Assembly: GCA_030430875.1 (NCBI GenBank)
Contig: JAUIKI010000010.1
Span: 1-15,121 of the forward strand
Origin: Gammaproteobacteria bacterium
GTDB lineage: Bacteria; Pseudomonadota; Gammaproteobacteria; Pseudomonadales; JAUIKI01
Direction: 5' to 3'
DNA length: 15,121 nucleotides
Part shown: positions 1 through 8,116 of the stretch, one piece after another
Position numbering within the stretch: position 1 is the stretch's first letter
How the letters are laid out: each line of letters starts with the position of its first letter
Position numbers and translations under genes: made by a program
The notes under the pieces: generated by a model
Seen by the model: only the letters and a program-made list of their open reading frames with translations
What the model was told of the DNA's origin: nothing
Database searches by the model: none

Positions 1-1
1 A

Positions 2-529
2 ACTCCGATTGTGCTAATGGGTTATTTAAACCCATTAGAAGCGATGGGTTACCATGAGTTTGCTGAGAAAGCAGCAGAGAATGGTGTTGATGGGGTTTTG
101 ATTGTCGATTTACCTATTGAAGAGTCTCAGTCATTCGAAGTGATTTGCCAAAAGTATGAATTGGATATTATTTTCTTAATATCTCCTGCAACAACAGATA
201 AACGTATTAAAATGATTTCTGATCATGCCTCGGGATATTTATATTATGTTTCACTGAAAGGAGTCACTGGTGCGAAGAGTCTTGATATTGCAAGTGTTGA
301 AGAAAAGGTTTCCAATATTCGCACGTTGACAGATTTACCCATTGCCGTAGGTTTTGGAATACGTGATGCAGAGTCTGCAAGTAGGGTTGCAAAGATTTCT
401 GATGGCATCATTGTTGGTAGTATCCTGGTGAAAATTATCGCAGAGAGTGTCAAAGAGAAAGAGATTGATTTGAATCAAATTAAAGCAGCAATGCATCAAA
501 AATTAACTGAACTTAGGAAAGTGGTATAA
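2..529 (+). CDS. trpA: Tryptophan synthase alpha chain, 3' part (5' end outside window)
   Basis: The reading frame is open from the left edge (T-P-I-V-L-M-G-Y-L-N-P) to a TAA stop, giving about 175 residues of a protein normally near 265-270. The visible part matches TrpA: GVDGVLIVDLPIEES, the mobile loop-6 region KGVTGAKSLD, and the phosphate-binding region VGFGIRDAESA followed by DGIIVGSILVKII. TrpA cleaves indole-3-glycerol phosphate to indole and glyceraldehyde-3-phosphate inside the TrpA-TrpB complex in the cytoplasm. The N-terminal part with the catalytic Glu and Asp (49 and 60 in E. coli numbering) lies outside the window and cannot be checked. The GTG at base 11 is an internal valine, not a start. 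accD begins 8 bases after the stop, so the two are probably co-transcribed; a trp-accD linkage is common in proteobacteria. Confidence 0.96.
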   Translation, partial: TPIVLMGYLNPLEAMGYHEFAEKAAENGVDGVLIVDLPIEESQSFEVICQKYELDIIFLISPATTDKRIKMISDHASGYLYYVSLKGVTGAKSLDIASVEEKVSNIRTLTDLPIAVGFGIRDAESASRVAKISDGIIVGSILVKIIAESVKEKEIDLNQIKAAMHQKLTELRKVV

Positions 530-536
530 TTCTCTT

Positions 537-1397
537 ATGAGTAATTGGCTTGATAAAATTGTTCCAACAATTCGTCGTTCAGAAACCAGAAGGCGCAGTG
601 TTCCTGAAGGACTTTGGAAAAAATGTGATGAATGTGAAGCCTTATTATATCGACCTGAGCTTGAGCGAAATCTTGATGTGTGTCCCAAGTGCGACCACCA
701 TATGCGAATTTCAGCTAGACATCGATTAGATTTATTTTTTGATAATGCTGAACGACTCGAAATTGCTGGTGATTTAGTGCCAGATGATAAGTTAAAGTTT
801 AAAGATTCTAAAAAATACAAAGAGCGTCTTTCTCTTGCTCAAAAAACAACGAAAGAAAAAGATGCATTGATTGTCATTAAAGGGCAGATGTTGGGGATGC
901 CAATTGTTGCAGCAGCATTTGAATTTGGTTTTATGGGTGGATCGATGGGTGCTGTTGTTGGCGAGCGATTTGTTCGAGGCGTTGAAGTATGTCTTCAACA
1001 AAAACTTCCTTATGTTTGTTTTGTTTCCAGCGGTGGTGCCAGAATGCAAGAAGGATTATTTTCCTTAATGCAAATGGCAAAAACTAGTGCTGCTATACAT
1101 AAACTGCGAGAGCAATCTCTTCCATTTATTACAGTATTAACTGATCCGGTTTTTGGTGGTGTCTCTGCAAGCCTTGCTATGTTGGGTGATATCATCATAG
1201 CAGAGCCAAAAGCATTAATAGGTTTTGCAGGTCCTAGAGTAATTGAACAAACAGTGCGAGAAAAGCTACCATCAGAATTTCAGCGTAGTGAATTTTTGCT
1301 AACACATGGTGCGATTGATATGATTATTTCACGTCAAAAAATTCGCCATACGATTGCCAGATTGATCACCAAACTAACCTATCATTCATCTGTGTAA
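537..1397 (+). CDS. accD: Acetyl-CoA carboxylase carboxyltransferase subunit beta
   Basis: This 286-residue protein is full length for AccD. A zinc ribbon is visible near the N terminus (Cys30, Cys33, Cys49, Cys52, CxxC-x15-CxxC). A crotonase-fold carboxyltransferase domain follows, with SSGGARM at 164-170, GGVSASLAMLGD at 207-218 and GFAGPRVIEQT at 229-239, which shape the oxyanion and CoA sites. With AccA it transfers the carboxyl group from carboxybiotin-BCCP to acetyl-CoA, making malonyl-CoA for fatty-acid synthesis. The ATG at 537 gives the standard N terminus (MSNWLDKI). The only Shine-Dalgarno-like AGGA (515-518) is too far upstream, so translation may depend on coupling to trpA. In many gammaproteobacteria folC follows accD; here it does not. 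Confidence 0.97.
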   Translation: MSNWLDKIVPTIRRSETRRRSVPEGLWKKCDECEALLYRPELERNLDVCPKCDHHMRISARHRLDLFFDNAERLEIAGDLVPDDKLKFKDSKKYKERLSLAQKTTKEKDALIVIKGQMLGMPIVAAAFEFGFMGGSMGAVVGERFVRGVEVCLQQKLPYVCFVSSGGARMQEGLFSLMQMAKTSAAIHKLREQSLPFITVLTDPVFGGVSASLAMLGDIIIAEPKALIGFAGPRVIEQTVREKLPSEFQRSEFLLTHGAIDMIISRQKIRHTIARLITKLTYHSSV

Positions 1398-1462
1398 ATT
1401 CTGCTTTATTATCATTTTTCATTGTTCCTAGAGCTGGTTTTTAATTATTTTTATCGTTGTAG

Positions 1463-1480
1463 TTTTAATGCAATGGTCTC
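1463..1480. repeat. Solitary mobile-element terminus-like sequence
   Basis: Read on the - strand from base 1480, this is GAGACCATTGCATTAAAA. It differs by one base from each of the two terminal inverted repeats of the element at 10732-10890. I see no matching left end upstream before the end of accD, so this would be a relic or a solo terminus. The 208-base gap holding it (1398-1605) has no gene. The similarity is seen directly; the mobile origin is inferred. Confidence 0.5.
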
Positions 1481-1592
1481 AAACTGTGCGTAAGATTTTG
1501 CTGCGTGATTACAAAAATTTTACAATCATATGAAATATAATTGACAATTTGGCGTGTTAATTGATTTAGCATGGCTTCTTAATATTAATACC

Positions 1593-1599
1593 TAAGGAG
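1593..1599 (+). promoter_or_regulatory. Strong ribosome binding site of the ARPP-1 gene
   Basis: TAAGGAG lies 6 bases before the ATG at 1606, close to the ideal complement of the 16S rRNA 3' end. It fixes the start of the downstream gene, and it is one of the strongest such sites in the window. Confidence 0.8.
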
Positions 1600-1605
1600 T
1601 CAATA

Positions 1606-2655
1606 ATGTCATTCTTGCGATTATTTTTTACAGTAGTCACAGTCTTATGCACTATTAATTATGGTGTTGCAAAAACCCCTGTTCTCAATCAACCCATAAA
1701 AGCAAATGTTGAAGTTGCTAATCCTGTTAGTTACAAAAACCTGAGTGTGTATTTGATTCATGATTTGCATGATGTTGAACTGATTCGTCATGCAAATTCT
1801 GACACATTAAAAATTGTAACGTTAGAAGAAGCTATGGCTGAAAAAATTGTACGTATTTATGAAACAGGTAATGTTAATCAATTAGAAATTGAAAATATTT
1901 CTAAAACAGATCATGTGTTTATTCAGTCAGGTGATATGATTAAAGGAGGGAGGCAAGATCGAACATTACCAAATGATTTTTTATTAAAACCAGAATCTGG
2001 AAGACTTTCTATTGATGCATTTTGTGTTGAGCAAGGTCGTTGGGCAAAACGTAGTGGCGAATCAGATAAAGAGTTTTCAAGTTCTCCTAAAACGCTTGCG
2101 ACTAAAGATTTGAAAATTGCGGCGCGTCTTGAGAAATCTCAAGGAAAGGTTTGGGAAAATATTGCCAAAACTCAAGATGGTTTGTCGGATAAAGTGGGTG
2201 ATAATGTTAAGCAAGTACAATCGCCAACCAGTTTGCAGTTGACGTTGGAGAATGCCGCGTTGCAAAAATTAATTCATGCTTATCAAGAAAAGTTTATATC
2301 GATTGTGGATGATGAAACTAACACTGTTGGTTTTGCATTTGCTATTAATGGCCAATTTAATAGTGCCGATATATATGTTTCTACTGAGTTATTTAAAAAA
2401 CTATGGCCAAAACTGTTGGAAGCAGCAATCACCGAAGCCATTAGTCAGCATGATGAAAAACAAACATTCTCAGTGATGAAAAGTGATGATGTCTATCAAA
2501 ACGTACACGCATTAAATAAAAAAGACTATCAAAAGCAATCATTTTTTGACAACACAATTTTGATTGAAGAGAATGCTGATAATTACTACTTTTCAACTTT
2601 ATTTAACCAAAGTGAAAAAACAATATTGATTCATGAAAGCGTATTAGCAAAATAA
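1606..2655 (+). CDS. Exported ARPP-1 (DUF6569) domain protein, function unknown
   Basis: This 349-residue protein starts with a likely signal peptide: a positive residue, a hydrophobic core at residues 6-18 and a GVA-KT cleavage site near 22. The rest resembles the ARPP-1/DUF6569 family. Visible features are LTLEEAM near 73, the hallmark GDMIKGGRQDRTLPND at 109-124, DAFCVEQGRW at 137-146, an ARLEKSQGKVWENIAK segment at 173-188, and AFAINGQFNSADIYVSTELF followed by KKLWPKLLEAA at 244-274. From memory, the family was named for linkage with ADP-ribosylglycohydrolase and rhodanese-phosphatase genes, and no biochemical function is known to me. Neither partner is present here; the gene stands alone with its own strong ribosome binding site. 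Export is inferred only from the N terminus. No substrate can be assigned. Confidence 0.8.
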   Translation: MSFLRLFFTVVTVLCTINYGVAKTPVLNQPIKANVEVANPVSYKNLSVYLIHDLHDVELIRHANSDTLKIVTLEEAMAEKIVRIYETGNVNQLEIENISKTDHVFIQSGDMIKGGRQDRTLPNDFLLKPESGRLSIDAFCVEQGRWAKRSGESDKEFSSSPKTLATKDLKIAARLEKSQGKVWENIAKTQDGLSDKVGDNVKQVQSPTSLQLTLENAALQKLIHAYQEKFISIVDDETNTVGFAFAINGQFNSADIYVSTELFKKLWPKLLEAAITEAISQHDEKQTFSVMKSDDVYQNVHALNKKDYQKQSFFDNTILIEENADNYYFSTLFNQSEKTILIHESVLAK

Positions 2656-2987
2656 CTTAATGCGGTAAATGCTCTGCCTGCACGCTAATTTAAAGGTGTA
2701 GGTGGGCTAAGAAATCTTTGGAATTAAGCCCTATATTTGTATTGAAGAATTTTTTTGCTTTAATTTCGAGCTTTTTTACTTTTTTATTCTGTTTTTATCA
2801 CAATACTTCACTACAAACTCAAGACAACCTATTTTGGATTGCTGTGTTCCCAAAATTTTGCATATTGTCCTCTGATTATCACTATTTTGGCAGAATGTTG
2901 CTATTGAAAGCCTAAGCTTCCTCAAGCCTTTAAAGCTTCAAGATAATGCTACAGGAGGTATTTTGATTGGTAAGGATAAAGAAAACA
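2656..2987. other. Gene-poor intergenic stretch
   Basis: These 332 bases separate the ARPP-1 gene from tRNA-Phe. A 65-codon frame at 2718-2915 begins with TTG, has no ribosome binding site and is rich in Phe/Leu from the T-rich DNA, so I do not call it. Two imperfect copies of an AAGCCT...AAGCTTC unit lie side by side (2908-2920 and 2924-2939). No terminator with a GC-rich stem and T-run was found. Confidence 0.5.
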
Positions 2988-3063
<76 letters not shown>

Positions 3064-3080
3064 AATCGTCATGGGTTGCT

Positions 3081-3109
3081 ATTAAACCGTTTGTGTGGCG
3101 TTGAGTCAA
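3081..3109 (-). promoter_or_regulatory. Promoter of tRNA-Phe
   Basis: On the - strand, TTGACT (bases 3109-3104) and TTTAAT (3086-3081) are separated by exactly 17 bases. This is a 5/6 match to both sigma-70 hexamers. Transcription would start about 10 bases before the tRNA 5' end at 3063. It allows expression independent of the asmA-mutY-yggX transcript. Confidence 0.75.
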
Positions 3110-3170
3110 GAGGATAATGCCTGGAATTGATTGTTCATCTGAGTGTGAATCAGACAATAGACAGTTTGAA

Positions 3171-3440
3171 TTACGGCAGGGGGTTATAGCCATCTGGTTG
3201 TTCAGTCAGTTCATTTTTGAAAAATTTATCCATTTCATTATTCAAAAATTCACGTGATTGTGAATCCATTAGGTTTAGTCGTTTTTCATTGATTAACATG
3301 GTTTGTAGACTTTGCCATTCCTGCCATGCTTTGATTGATACTGATTCAAAGATTTCTTGTCCTCTTTTCCCTGGGAAAGGAGGTGCAGCTAGTCCTGGTA
3401 ATTCTTGTTGATATTTACGACACAATACAGTTCGACTCAT
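3171..3440 (-). CDS. yggX: Fe(2+)-trafficking / oxidative damage protection protein YggX
   Basis: This 89-residue protein matches YggX over its whole length (E. coli form 91 residues): MSRTVLC at the start with conserved Cys7, then PPFPGKRGQEIFE, AWQEWQSLQTMLINEKRLNLMD and a C-terminal EMDKFF...GYNP. YggX is a small cytoplasmic protein that helps protect iron-sulfur clusters and DNA from oxidative damage. The open frame extends further upstream, but homology places the start at the ATG at 3440. That gives a 26-base overlap with the 3' end of mutY, the same mutY-yggX pairing as in E. coli. The Shine-Dalgarno signal is weak (GAGAAAC), so translational coupling with mutY is likely. Confidence 0.95.
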   Translation of the reverse strand: MSRTVLCRKYQQELPGLAAPPFPGKRGQEIFESVSIKAWQEWQSLQTMLINEKRLNLMDSQSREFLNNEMDKFFKNELTEQPDGYNPLP

Positions 3441-4530
3441 AATGTTTCTCGTTTTGATTAGATTCAATATAGGTTGATAGGCGCTGTAACAGTTGCTTAA
3501 CTGGTGCGGCCAATCCAATATTTTGTGGATTTTTATGATCATACCAAAGATAATCTTGACTATCCATAACTTGTCCAGGTTGAGATTTAAGTAACATTAG
3601 CTGTGGTTGGATTATTAAATGAAAATGGCTGAAAGTATGTTGAAAATTTGGCCACGATGTGAGAAAAGTACAGGTTGCTTTGAGTTTGTTTTGGCAAAAA
3701 TCCACAGGCTCTGCTTGTTGACATTCAGGAAAGCTCCAGAGTCCACCCCAAACACCTATTGGGGGTCGTTTTTCAAGTAATACATGATGATCAGCATTTA
3801 AGATGAGTAAAAATTGACTTGTTTTTTCAGGGAGTGTTGTCTTGATGCGTTTTCTGGGTAGCTGATCAGTCAGATTATGTTGTTTGGCATAACATGTTTT
3901 ATGCAGAGGGCATGTGTCGCAGTTAGGTTTAGTTCGTGTACAAAGAGTGGCACCTAAATCCATGATGGCTTGTGTATAATCGCGAACTCGTTGTGTTGGC
4001 GTTAGATTTTTTGCATGGATCCAGAGCATCTTTTGAGTTTTTGTCGTATTGGGATACTCAGTTATACCCAGAAAGCGACACAGTACTCGTTTGACATTGC
4101 CGTCGAGAATTGGTGTTGGAGACTGAAATGCAATGGCACAAATTGCGCCAGCTGTCGAGCGGCCGATACCAGGCAGTTTACAAAGCTCATCAACTGATGA
4201 TGGAAATTCGCTGTTATATTGAGTTGCTAATAGTTGTGCTGTTTTATATAAATTTCTTGCTCGGGAATAATAACCAAGCCCTGTCCAAAGATGTAAAACT
4301 TCATCTAATGTTGCATTGGCAAGATCATCAAGAGTTGGAAAATGGTTGGTAAATTGGTTGAAGTAAGGAATGACAGTCTTAACCTGAGTCTGCTGCAACA
4401 TAACCTCTGAAAGCCAGACTCGATAGGGTGTGATAGCTTGCTGCCAAGGAAGATCTTTACGCCCAAACTTATCGTACCATGCCAATAAGTTTGAGCTAAA
4501 TGTGTGAGTGGTAGTGGTATTAGTTTCCAA
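3415..4530 (-). CDS. mutY: Adenine DNA glycosylase MutY (TTG start)
   Basis: This 371-residue protein is full length for MutY. It shows WLSEVMLQQTQV with the catalytic Glu42, the helix-hairpin-helix LPGIGRSTAGAI at 119-130, ILDGNVKRVL with catalytic Asp143, and a 4Fe-4S cluster with Cys197, 204, 207 and 213 (C-x6-C-x2-C-x5-C). A NUDIX-like C-terminal domain follows, with the 8-oxoguanine-reading F-S-H at 300-302. MutY removes adenine mispaired with 8-oxoguanine. The frame is closed by a TAG just upstream, and the only start codon that keeps the N-terminal helix is TTG at 4530-4528, inside the end of asmA (11-base overlap). The N terminus is about five residues longer than in E. coli. It is followed by yggX with overlap. 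Confidence 0.96.
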   Translation of the reverse strand: METNTTTTHTFSSNLLAWYDKFGRKDLPWQQAITPYRVWLSEVMLQQTQVKTVIPYFNQFTNHFPTLDDLANATLDEVLHLWTGLGYYSRARNLYKTAQLLATQYNSEFPSSVDELCKLPGIGRSTAGAICAIAFQSPTPILDGNVKRVLCRFLGITEYPNTTKTQKMLWIHAKNLTPTQRVRDYTQAIMDLGATLCTRTKPNCDTCPLHKTCYAKQHNLTDQLPRKRIKTTLPEKTSQFLLILNADHHVLLEKRPPIGVWGGLWSFPECQQAEPVDFCQNKLKATCTFLTSWPNFQHTFSHFHLIIQPQLMLLKSQPGQVMDSQDYLWYDHKNPQNIGLAAPVKQLLQRLSTYIESNQNEKHYESNCIVS

Positions 4531-6670
4531 AGAGCTTATCTACACCAAGATCTTTGAGCGCGTCATTGATTTTTTCTTTTGTGCCTTCGTCAATATTTTC
4601 GCCAAGTTGTTCTTCTAGTTTTTCACCCACTTTGCGTTTTAATTGATTTTCACCAATCTTAAGTAACACTTGTTGCATATTTCCTAAATCAGGCCGACAC
4701 CATTTGCTTGCTTCATCGCTAAATTTGCCACGACAGCGAATTGGAAGAGGGACATCTTGATATTTTTCATTGACAGAACAAGCATGATCTTCAGCATCTC
4801 CAATGATGGTGACATTAAGTTGATAGTCAAGTGCACTTTGTGGTAAATCAATGACTCCTTTGCCGTCAACATCAATAGATTTTGTTTTTGTAACGAGACT
4901 TTGAGTATCAATAATACCATTGTTGATGGTGAAGTTTGCAGCCAGGGTTTCAAATGGTGTCTCGCCACCCCATTCTTTTTCTTGGAGTGATTCTTGACGA
5001 ATTTTTGCAATGCCATCACAAACTTGTTTTTCAAGGTCAATATCTTTTAAGACACCATCCGTCACATCAAAATTAGCGGTGCCATTCATTGATTGCTTGA
5101 TTGCTGCCATTGAATTTCCTTGGCTGGTGAGGTTGATGTTGGCATTAATAACCCCTGTCATTAATTCTTTGTCAGCAAATGCATTGACTATGGTTGCTGC
5201 TTGCATTGAGTCGATTGTTGACGTCAGTTTTAGTGTAGGAGAGTTGCTTTTGACATTGAGGGATGCCGTTGCGTTGAATGCTCCATCAAATGTCTTGCCG
5301 GACAGCTCTGAGATAGTAATTTGGCCGTTGGCAGCATTGGTTTTTAATGCGATTGTGTTAATTTCGACCTTTGAAGTAATCAGTTTGTCGATGGAAATAC
5401 TACCATCTAGTACAAGTGATTTAAGTGCTTTTGTTGGAAAGATCTCAGTATCTTGTGCAGTGCTTGTTGCAGAGCTGTCTTCAGGTTGAGACGCGCCATC
5501 TTTTGTTTCATTTAAATAATTGTTAAGATCAATTGTATTGCCTTGCAATGCAAATTTGATGGCAGTGGTTTTTAGATTAACGCTCACAGATCCATCGATT
5601 GTTGTATCATCAAGTTTGATGGATAAATTGGGAAGTGACAGTATATCATTGGCATTTTTTAACGAGGTAGATAACTGAACGTCAGATAAAGCACCACTTT
5701 TTAAATTAGCTAGAGCATCTTCATTTCCCAAAGTGGATAATAATTTTTTTGCGTCAAAATTTGGCACAGATAATTGTCCGCTAAATTCTCCAGCATTACT
5801 GCTGTTTGACGCAAGCTCTGCAGAGAAATTCATGTTAGCGATAGCACCTTTTAGTTCCTCAAATTCAATTAAGTTGTTTGTTTTGTCAAACCGTATGTCA
5901 CCTGCTAAAGCAATCGGCACAGACTGATTTTTTGAGAAATCACCTTGGGCTGTTGATTTGAATTTAAGGTTAGAGATTGCATATTTTTCTGATTCAGTAT
6001 CAACGCTAAGATCCGCTGAGGCATCAATATCAATTTTCAGCTGAGGATTACTTTGTGTAATTTTACTTGATAGTTTTAGAGGGAAGGTTTTACCATTTAA
6101 CGAAAAATTTTCACTGGAAAGATTGAAGTCTTTTAGTTCATAGATCTGGTTAGTTAATTGTTCTTCGTAGCGAATGCTAGCATTTTTGATATCAATGTTT
6201 GCGATTGAGAATTGCAGCTTATCCGAAGAATTATCTGATGCTGAGTTATTTGTATTGGTTGAGCTATCTTCAGGTGTCTTTTTGATGGATTCCCAGTTGC
6301 CACGACCTTTTGCATCTTTGATTAAGTTTAAGTTAAGACCGATTAATGAAATTCCTTTCATTTTGACTTGCTTTTCCAATAAAGCCATTAAGCTTAAATA
6401 GGCTTCTGCTTTTTCGACGGTAGCAAACTTTTCATCATTTGGCAGTTTAATGCTCATATCTTCTAGTCCAAATCCAATCCACGGGAAAAAAGACCAACTA
6501 ATGTTTCCTTGAATATCAACCTGAATATTATGTTCAACTTCAGCATATTGTTTAATTTGATCTTTATAATCATTAGGATCAATGAAGTTGGTTATATAAA
6601 TGATAAAACCTGCAGCAAGTAAGATAGCGACCAAAGTAATGTAGCTGAAGATTTTGATTAGTTTTCTCAT
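4520..6670 (-). CDS. asmA: AsmA family protein
   Basis: The protein has 716 residues from the ATG at 6670, chosen because MRKLIKIF matches the AsmA N terminus and an AAGGA lies 8 bases upstream. One membrane segment is visible (about residues 5-27), followed by PNDYKDQI and a long periplasmic part rich in beta-strand-like alternation. Two Ser/Thr/Asn/Asp-rich linkers are obvious, around residues 137-153 and 390-405. The AsmA C-terminal signature is GTANFDVTDGVLKDIDL. A Cys-containing tail with PLPIRCRGKF and CRPDLG follows. AsmA-like proteins resemble VPS13-type lipid-transfer proteins and act in outer-membrane and phospholipid homeostasis. It is longer than E. coli AsmA (617 residues), mainly through the linkers. 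It is the first gene of the asmA-mutY-yggX cluster. Confidence 0.9.
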   Translation of the reverse strand: MRKLIKIFSYITLVAILLAAGFIIYITNFIDPNDYKDQIKQYAEVEHNIQVDIQGNISWSFFPWIGFGLEDMSIKLPNDEKFATVEKAEAYLSLMALLEKQVKMKGISLIGLNLNLIKDAKGRGNWESIKKTPEDSSTNTNNSASDNSSDKLQFSIANIDIKNASIRYEEQLTNQIYELKDFNLSSENFSLNGKTFPLKLSSKITQSNPQLKIDIDASADLSVDTESEKYAISNLKFKSTAQGDFSKNQSVPIALAGDIRFDKTNNLIEFEELKGAIANMNFSAELASNSSNAGEFSGQLSVPNFDAKKLLSTLGNEDALANLKSGALSDVQLSTSLKNANDILSLPNLSIKLDDTTIDGSVSVNLKTTAIKFALQGNTIDLNNYLNETKDGASQPEDSSATSTAQDTEIFPTKALKSLVLDGSISIDKLITSKVEINTIALKTNAANGQITISELSGKTFDGAFNATASLNVKSNSPTLKLTSTIDSMQAATIVNAFADKELMTGVINANINLTSQGNSMAAIKQSMNGTANFDVTDGVLKDIDLEKQVCDGIAKIRQESLQEKEWGGETPFETLAANFTINNGIIDTQSLVTKTKSIDVDGKGVIDLPQSALDYQLNVTIIGDAEDHACSVNEKYQDVPLPIRCRGKFSDEASKWCRPDLGNMQQVLLKIGENQLKRKVGEKLEEQLGENIDEGTKEKINDALKDLGVDKLFGN

Positions 6671-6762
6671 GATTGATTTCCTTGAAATTATCGGTTGGTG
6701 CAGCAATGCATCTGGCAAAACCTATTAGTTAGGATACAATTAATTACCATGAAGTTCACAGA

Positions 6763-6771
6763 ATTATAGCA
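6763..6771 (-). promoter_or_regulatory. Extended -10 promoter upstream of asmA
   Basis: On the - strand the sequence TGCTATAAT is a perfect extended -10 element. No good -35 hexamer sits 17 bases further upstream, which extended -10 promoters do not strictly need. The transcript would have a leader of about 85 bases before the asmA ATG at 6670 and would serve asmA-mutY-yggX. Confidence 0.5.
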
Positions 6772-6816
6772 GAAATTTATTTTGTTGCTTTGAGTCGTTG
6801 GAATTAACGGCTAATT

Positions 6817-6845
6817 TTGCGGCATAGAAAAAAAGTGTGTATATT
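6817..6845 (+). promoter_or_regulatory. Candidate promoter of nhaA
   Basis: TTGCGG (6817-6822) and TATATT (6840-6845) are separated by 17 bases. The -10 is a 5/6 match, but the -35 shares only TTG. A start near 6852 would leave a short leader before GTG 6874, which agrees with that codon being the true nhaA start. Weak evidence. Confidence 0.3.
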
Positions 6846-6873
6846 ATCGACTTTAGTTTCTTGGGTGGAAAAT

Positions 6874-8061
6874 GTGAATCGAATAAAAGTTTTTTTGGCA
6901 CACGAGTCTGCGCCTGGTGTTTTATTAATCTTATCTGCAGTGGCAGCCATCATATGTGTTAACTCACCGTTGGAGGGATTCTACGCGTGGTTGCTGAATG
7001 TGCCTGTTGAAGCGCGTATTGGTGCTTTGCAAATTGATAAACCATTATTTCTTTGGATTAATGATGGTTTGATGGCAGTTTTTTTTCTATTGATTGGGCT
7101 TGAAATCAAAAGAGAAATGTTAGAGGGGCATCTTTCTCAGTTATCACAAGTTGTATTGCCTGGGCTTGCTGCTGTTGGTGGAATGTTATTTCCAGCGTTG
7201 ATTTATAGCCTATTTAATTGGGGAAATGTAGATGCGATGAAAGGTTGGGCTATACCTGCCGCAACCGATATCGCTTTTGCTCTCGGTGTGTTGTCATTGC
7301 TTGGGCGATCTGTTCCTACATCATTGAAGGTTTTTTTGCTAACACTTGCAATTTTGGATGATTTGGGTGCGATTATTATCATTGCAATTTTTTATACCGC
7401 TGAACTTTCAGCATTGTCCATGTTGTTGGCAGTGGTTGCCTTGGTAATTTTGGCATTGATGAATTGGTCTGGTGTTACTAAGACAGCTGCTTATGTTGTG
7501 GTTGGGGTGTTTTTATGGATTTGTGTGTTAAAGTCAGGTGTGCATGCAACACTGGCTGGTGTTGCTTTGGCTTTTGCAATTCCACTGACAGGTAGAAAAA
7601 AAGAAAATCGGTCTCCATTACGTAATTTGGAACATTCTTTGCACCCATGGGTGAGTTTTGCAATTATCCCAATTTTTGCATTCGCTAATGCTGGTGTACC
7701 AGTTCTTGGGCTTAAAATTGCCGATATCACACATCCAATATCACTAGGGATTGTTTTTGGATTATTGATTGGAAAGCAGCTTGGGATTTTCTTGTTCAGT
7801 TGGGTTGCCATCAAGTTGAAAATTGCTAGACTTCCCGAAGGTGCATCGTTTGTTCATCTTTATGGCGTTGCAATTCTCTGTGGCATTGGATTTACCATGA
7901 GTTTATTTATCAAATCACTCGCTTTTGAAAATGTTAGTGAACATTATGTTCAGCTCAGTCGAATGAGTATTTTATTAGGCTCGATTCTGTCTGCAGTTCT
8001 TGGGTATATAGTATTGAAGCGCGTTGGTCGTCAGTCTAAATTGCCAGCAAATCATGGTTAA
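6874..8061 (+). CDS. nhaA: Na+/H+ antiporter NhaA (GTG start)
   Basis: The protein is 395 residues from GTG 6874 (E. coli NhaA 388). Family landmarks are all present: PLFLWINDGLMAVFFLLIGLEIKRE, AIPAATDIAFALGV with the Asp133 equivalent, LAILDDLGAIIIIAIFY with the paired ion-binding aspartates 163/164, LKSGVHATLAGV, the GLLIGKQLGI lysine (Lys300 in E. coli) and GILCGIGFTMSLFI-like segments. It is an inner-membrane protein of about 12 helices exchanging Na+ or Li+ for protons, giving salt and alkaline pH tolerance. The frame is open up to TTG 6817, but that codon has no ribosome binding site and adds non-homologous residues. GTG 6874 has GGTGGA just upstream and fits the family N terminus. It is divergent from asmA. 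Confidence 0.96.
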   Translation: MNRIKVFLAHESAPGVLLILSAVAAIICVNSPLEGFYAWLLNVPVEARIGALQIDKPLFLWINDGLMAVFFLLIGLEIKREMLEGHLSQLSQVVLPGLAAVGGMLFPALIYSLFNWGNVDAMKGWAIPAATDIAFALGVLSLLGRSVPTSLKVFLLTLAILDDLGAIIIIAIFYTAELSALSMLLAVVALVILALMNWSGVTKTAAYVVVGVFLWICVLKSGVHATLAGVALAFAIPLTGRKKENRSPLRNLEHSLHPWVSFAIIPIFAFANAGVPVLGLKIADITHPISLGIVFGLLIGKQLGIFLFSWVAIKLKIARLPEGASFVHLYGVAILCGIGFTMSLFIKSLAFENVSEHYVQLSRMSILLGSILSAVLGYIVLKRVGRQSKLPANHG

Positions 8062-8116
8062 TTTTTAAGTTGATATTACGTTGTTATTTTACATAAAAGG
8101 GTTTATTGCTTCATAA

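Noticed and set aside
503..530. Perfect TATAAT (525-530) with TTAACT 16 bases upstream, just before accD
   Set aside because: Transcription would start at about the accD start codon, giving a leaderless message. The hexamer overlaps the trpA stop codon, and coupling to trpA explains accD expression well enough.
1536..1546. TATAAT directly followed by TTGACA upstream of the ARPP-1 gene
   Set aside because: Each hexamer is perfect, but neither has a partner at proper spacing (no -35 about 17 bases before TATAAT, no good -10 about 17 bases after TTGACA), so I did not call a promoter.
2704..2740. Inverted repeat GGGCT...AGCCC after the ARPP-1 gene
   Set aside because: Only five clean base pairs, a long loop and no T-run, so it is not a convincing terminator.
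2718..2915. 65-codon open frame on the + strand
   Set aside because: TTG start, no ribosome binding site, Phe-rich composition from T-runs, and no recognisable motif.
5010..5489. 159-codon + strand frame opposite asmA
   Set aside because: It is antisense to a well-supported gene and looks like a shadow of its codon pattern.
7611..7616. GGTCTC inside nhaA as another copy of the element end
   Set aside because: Only the hexamer matches; the following bases do not resemble the TTGCATTAAAA part and the sequence encodes conserved NhaA residues.
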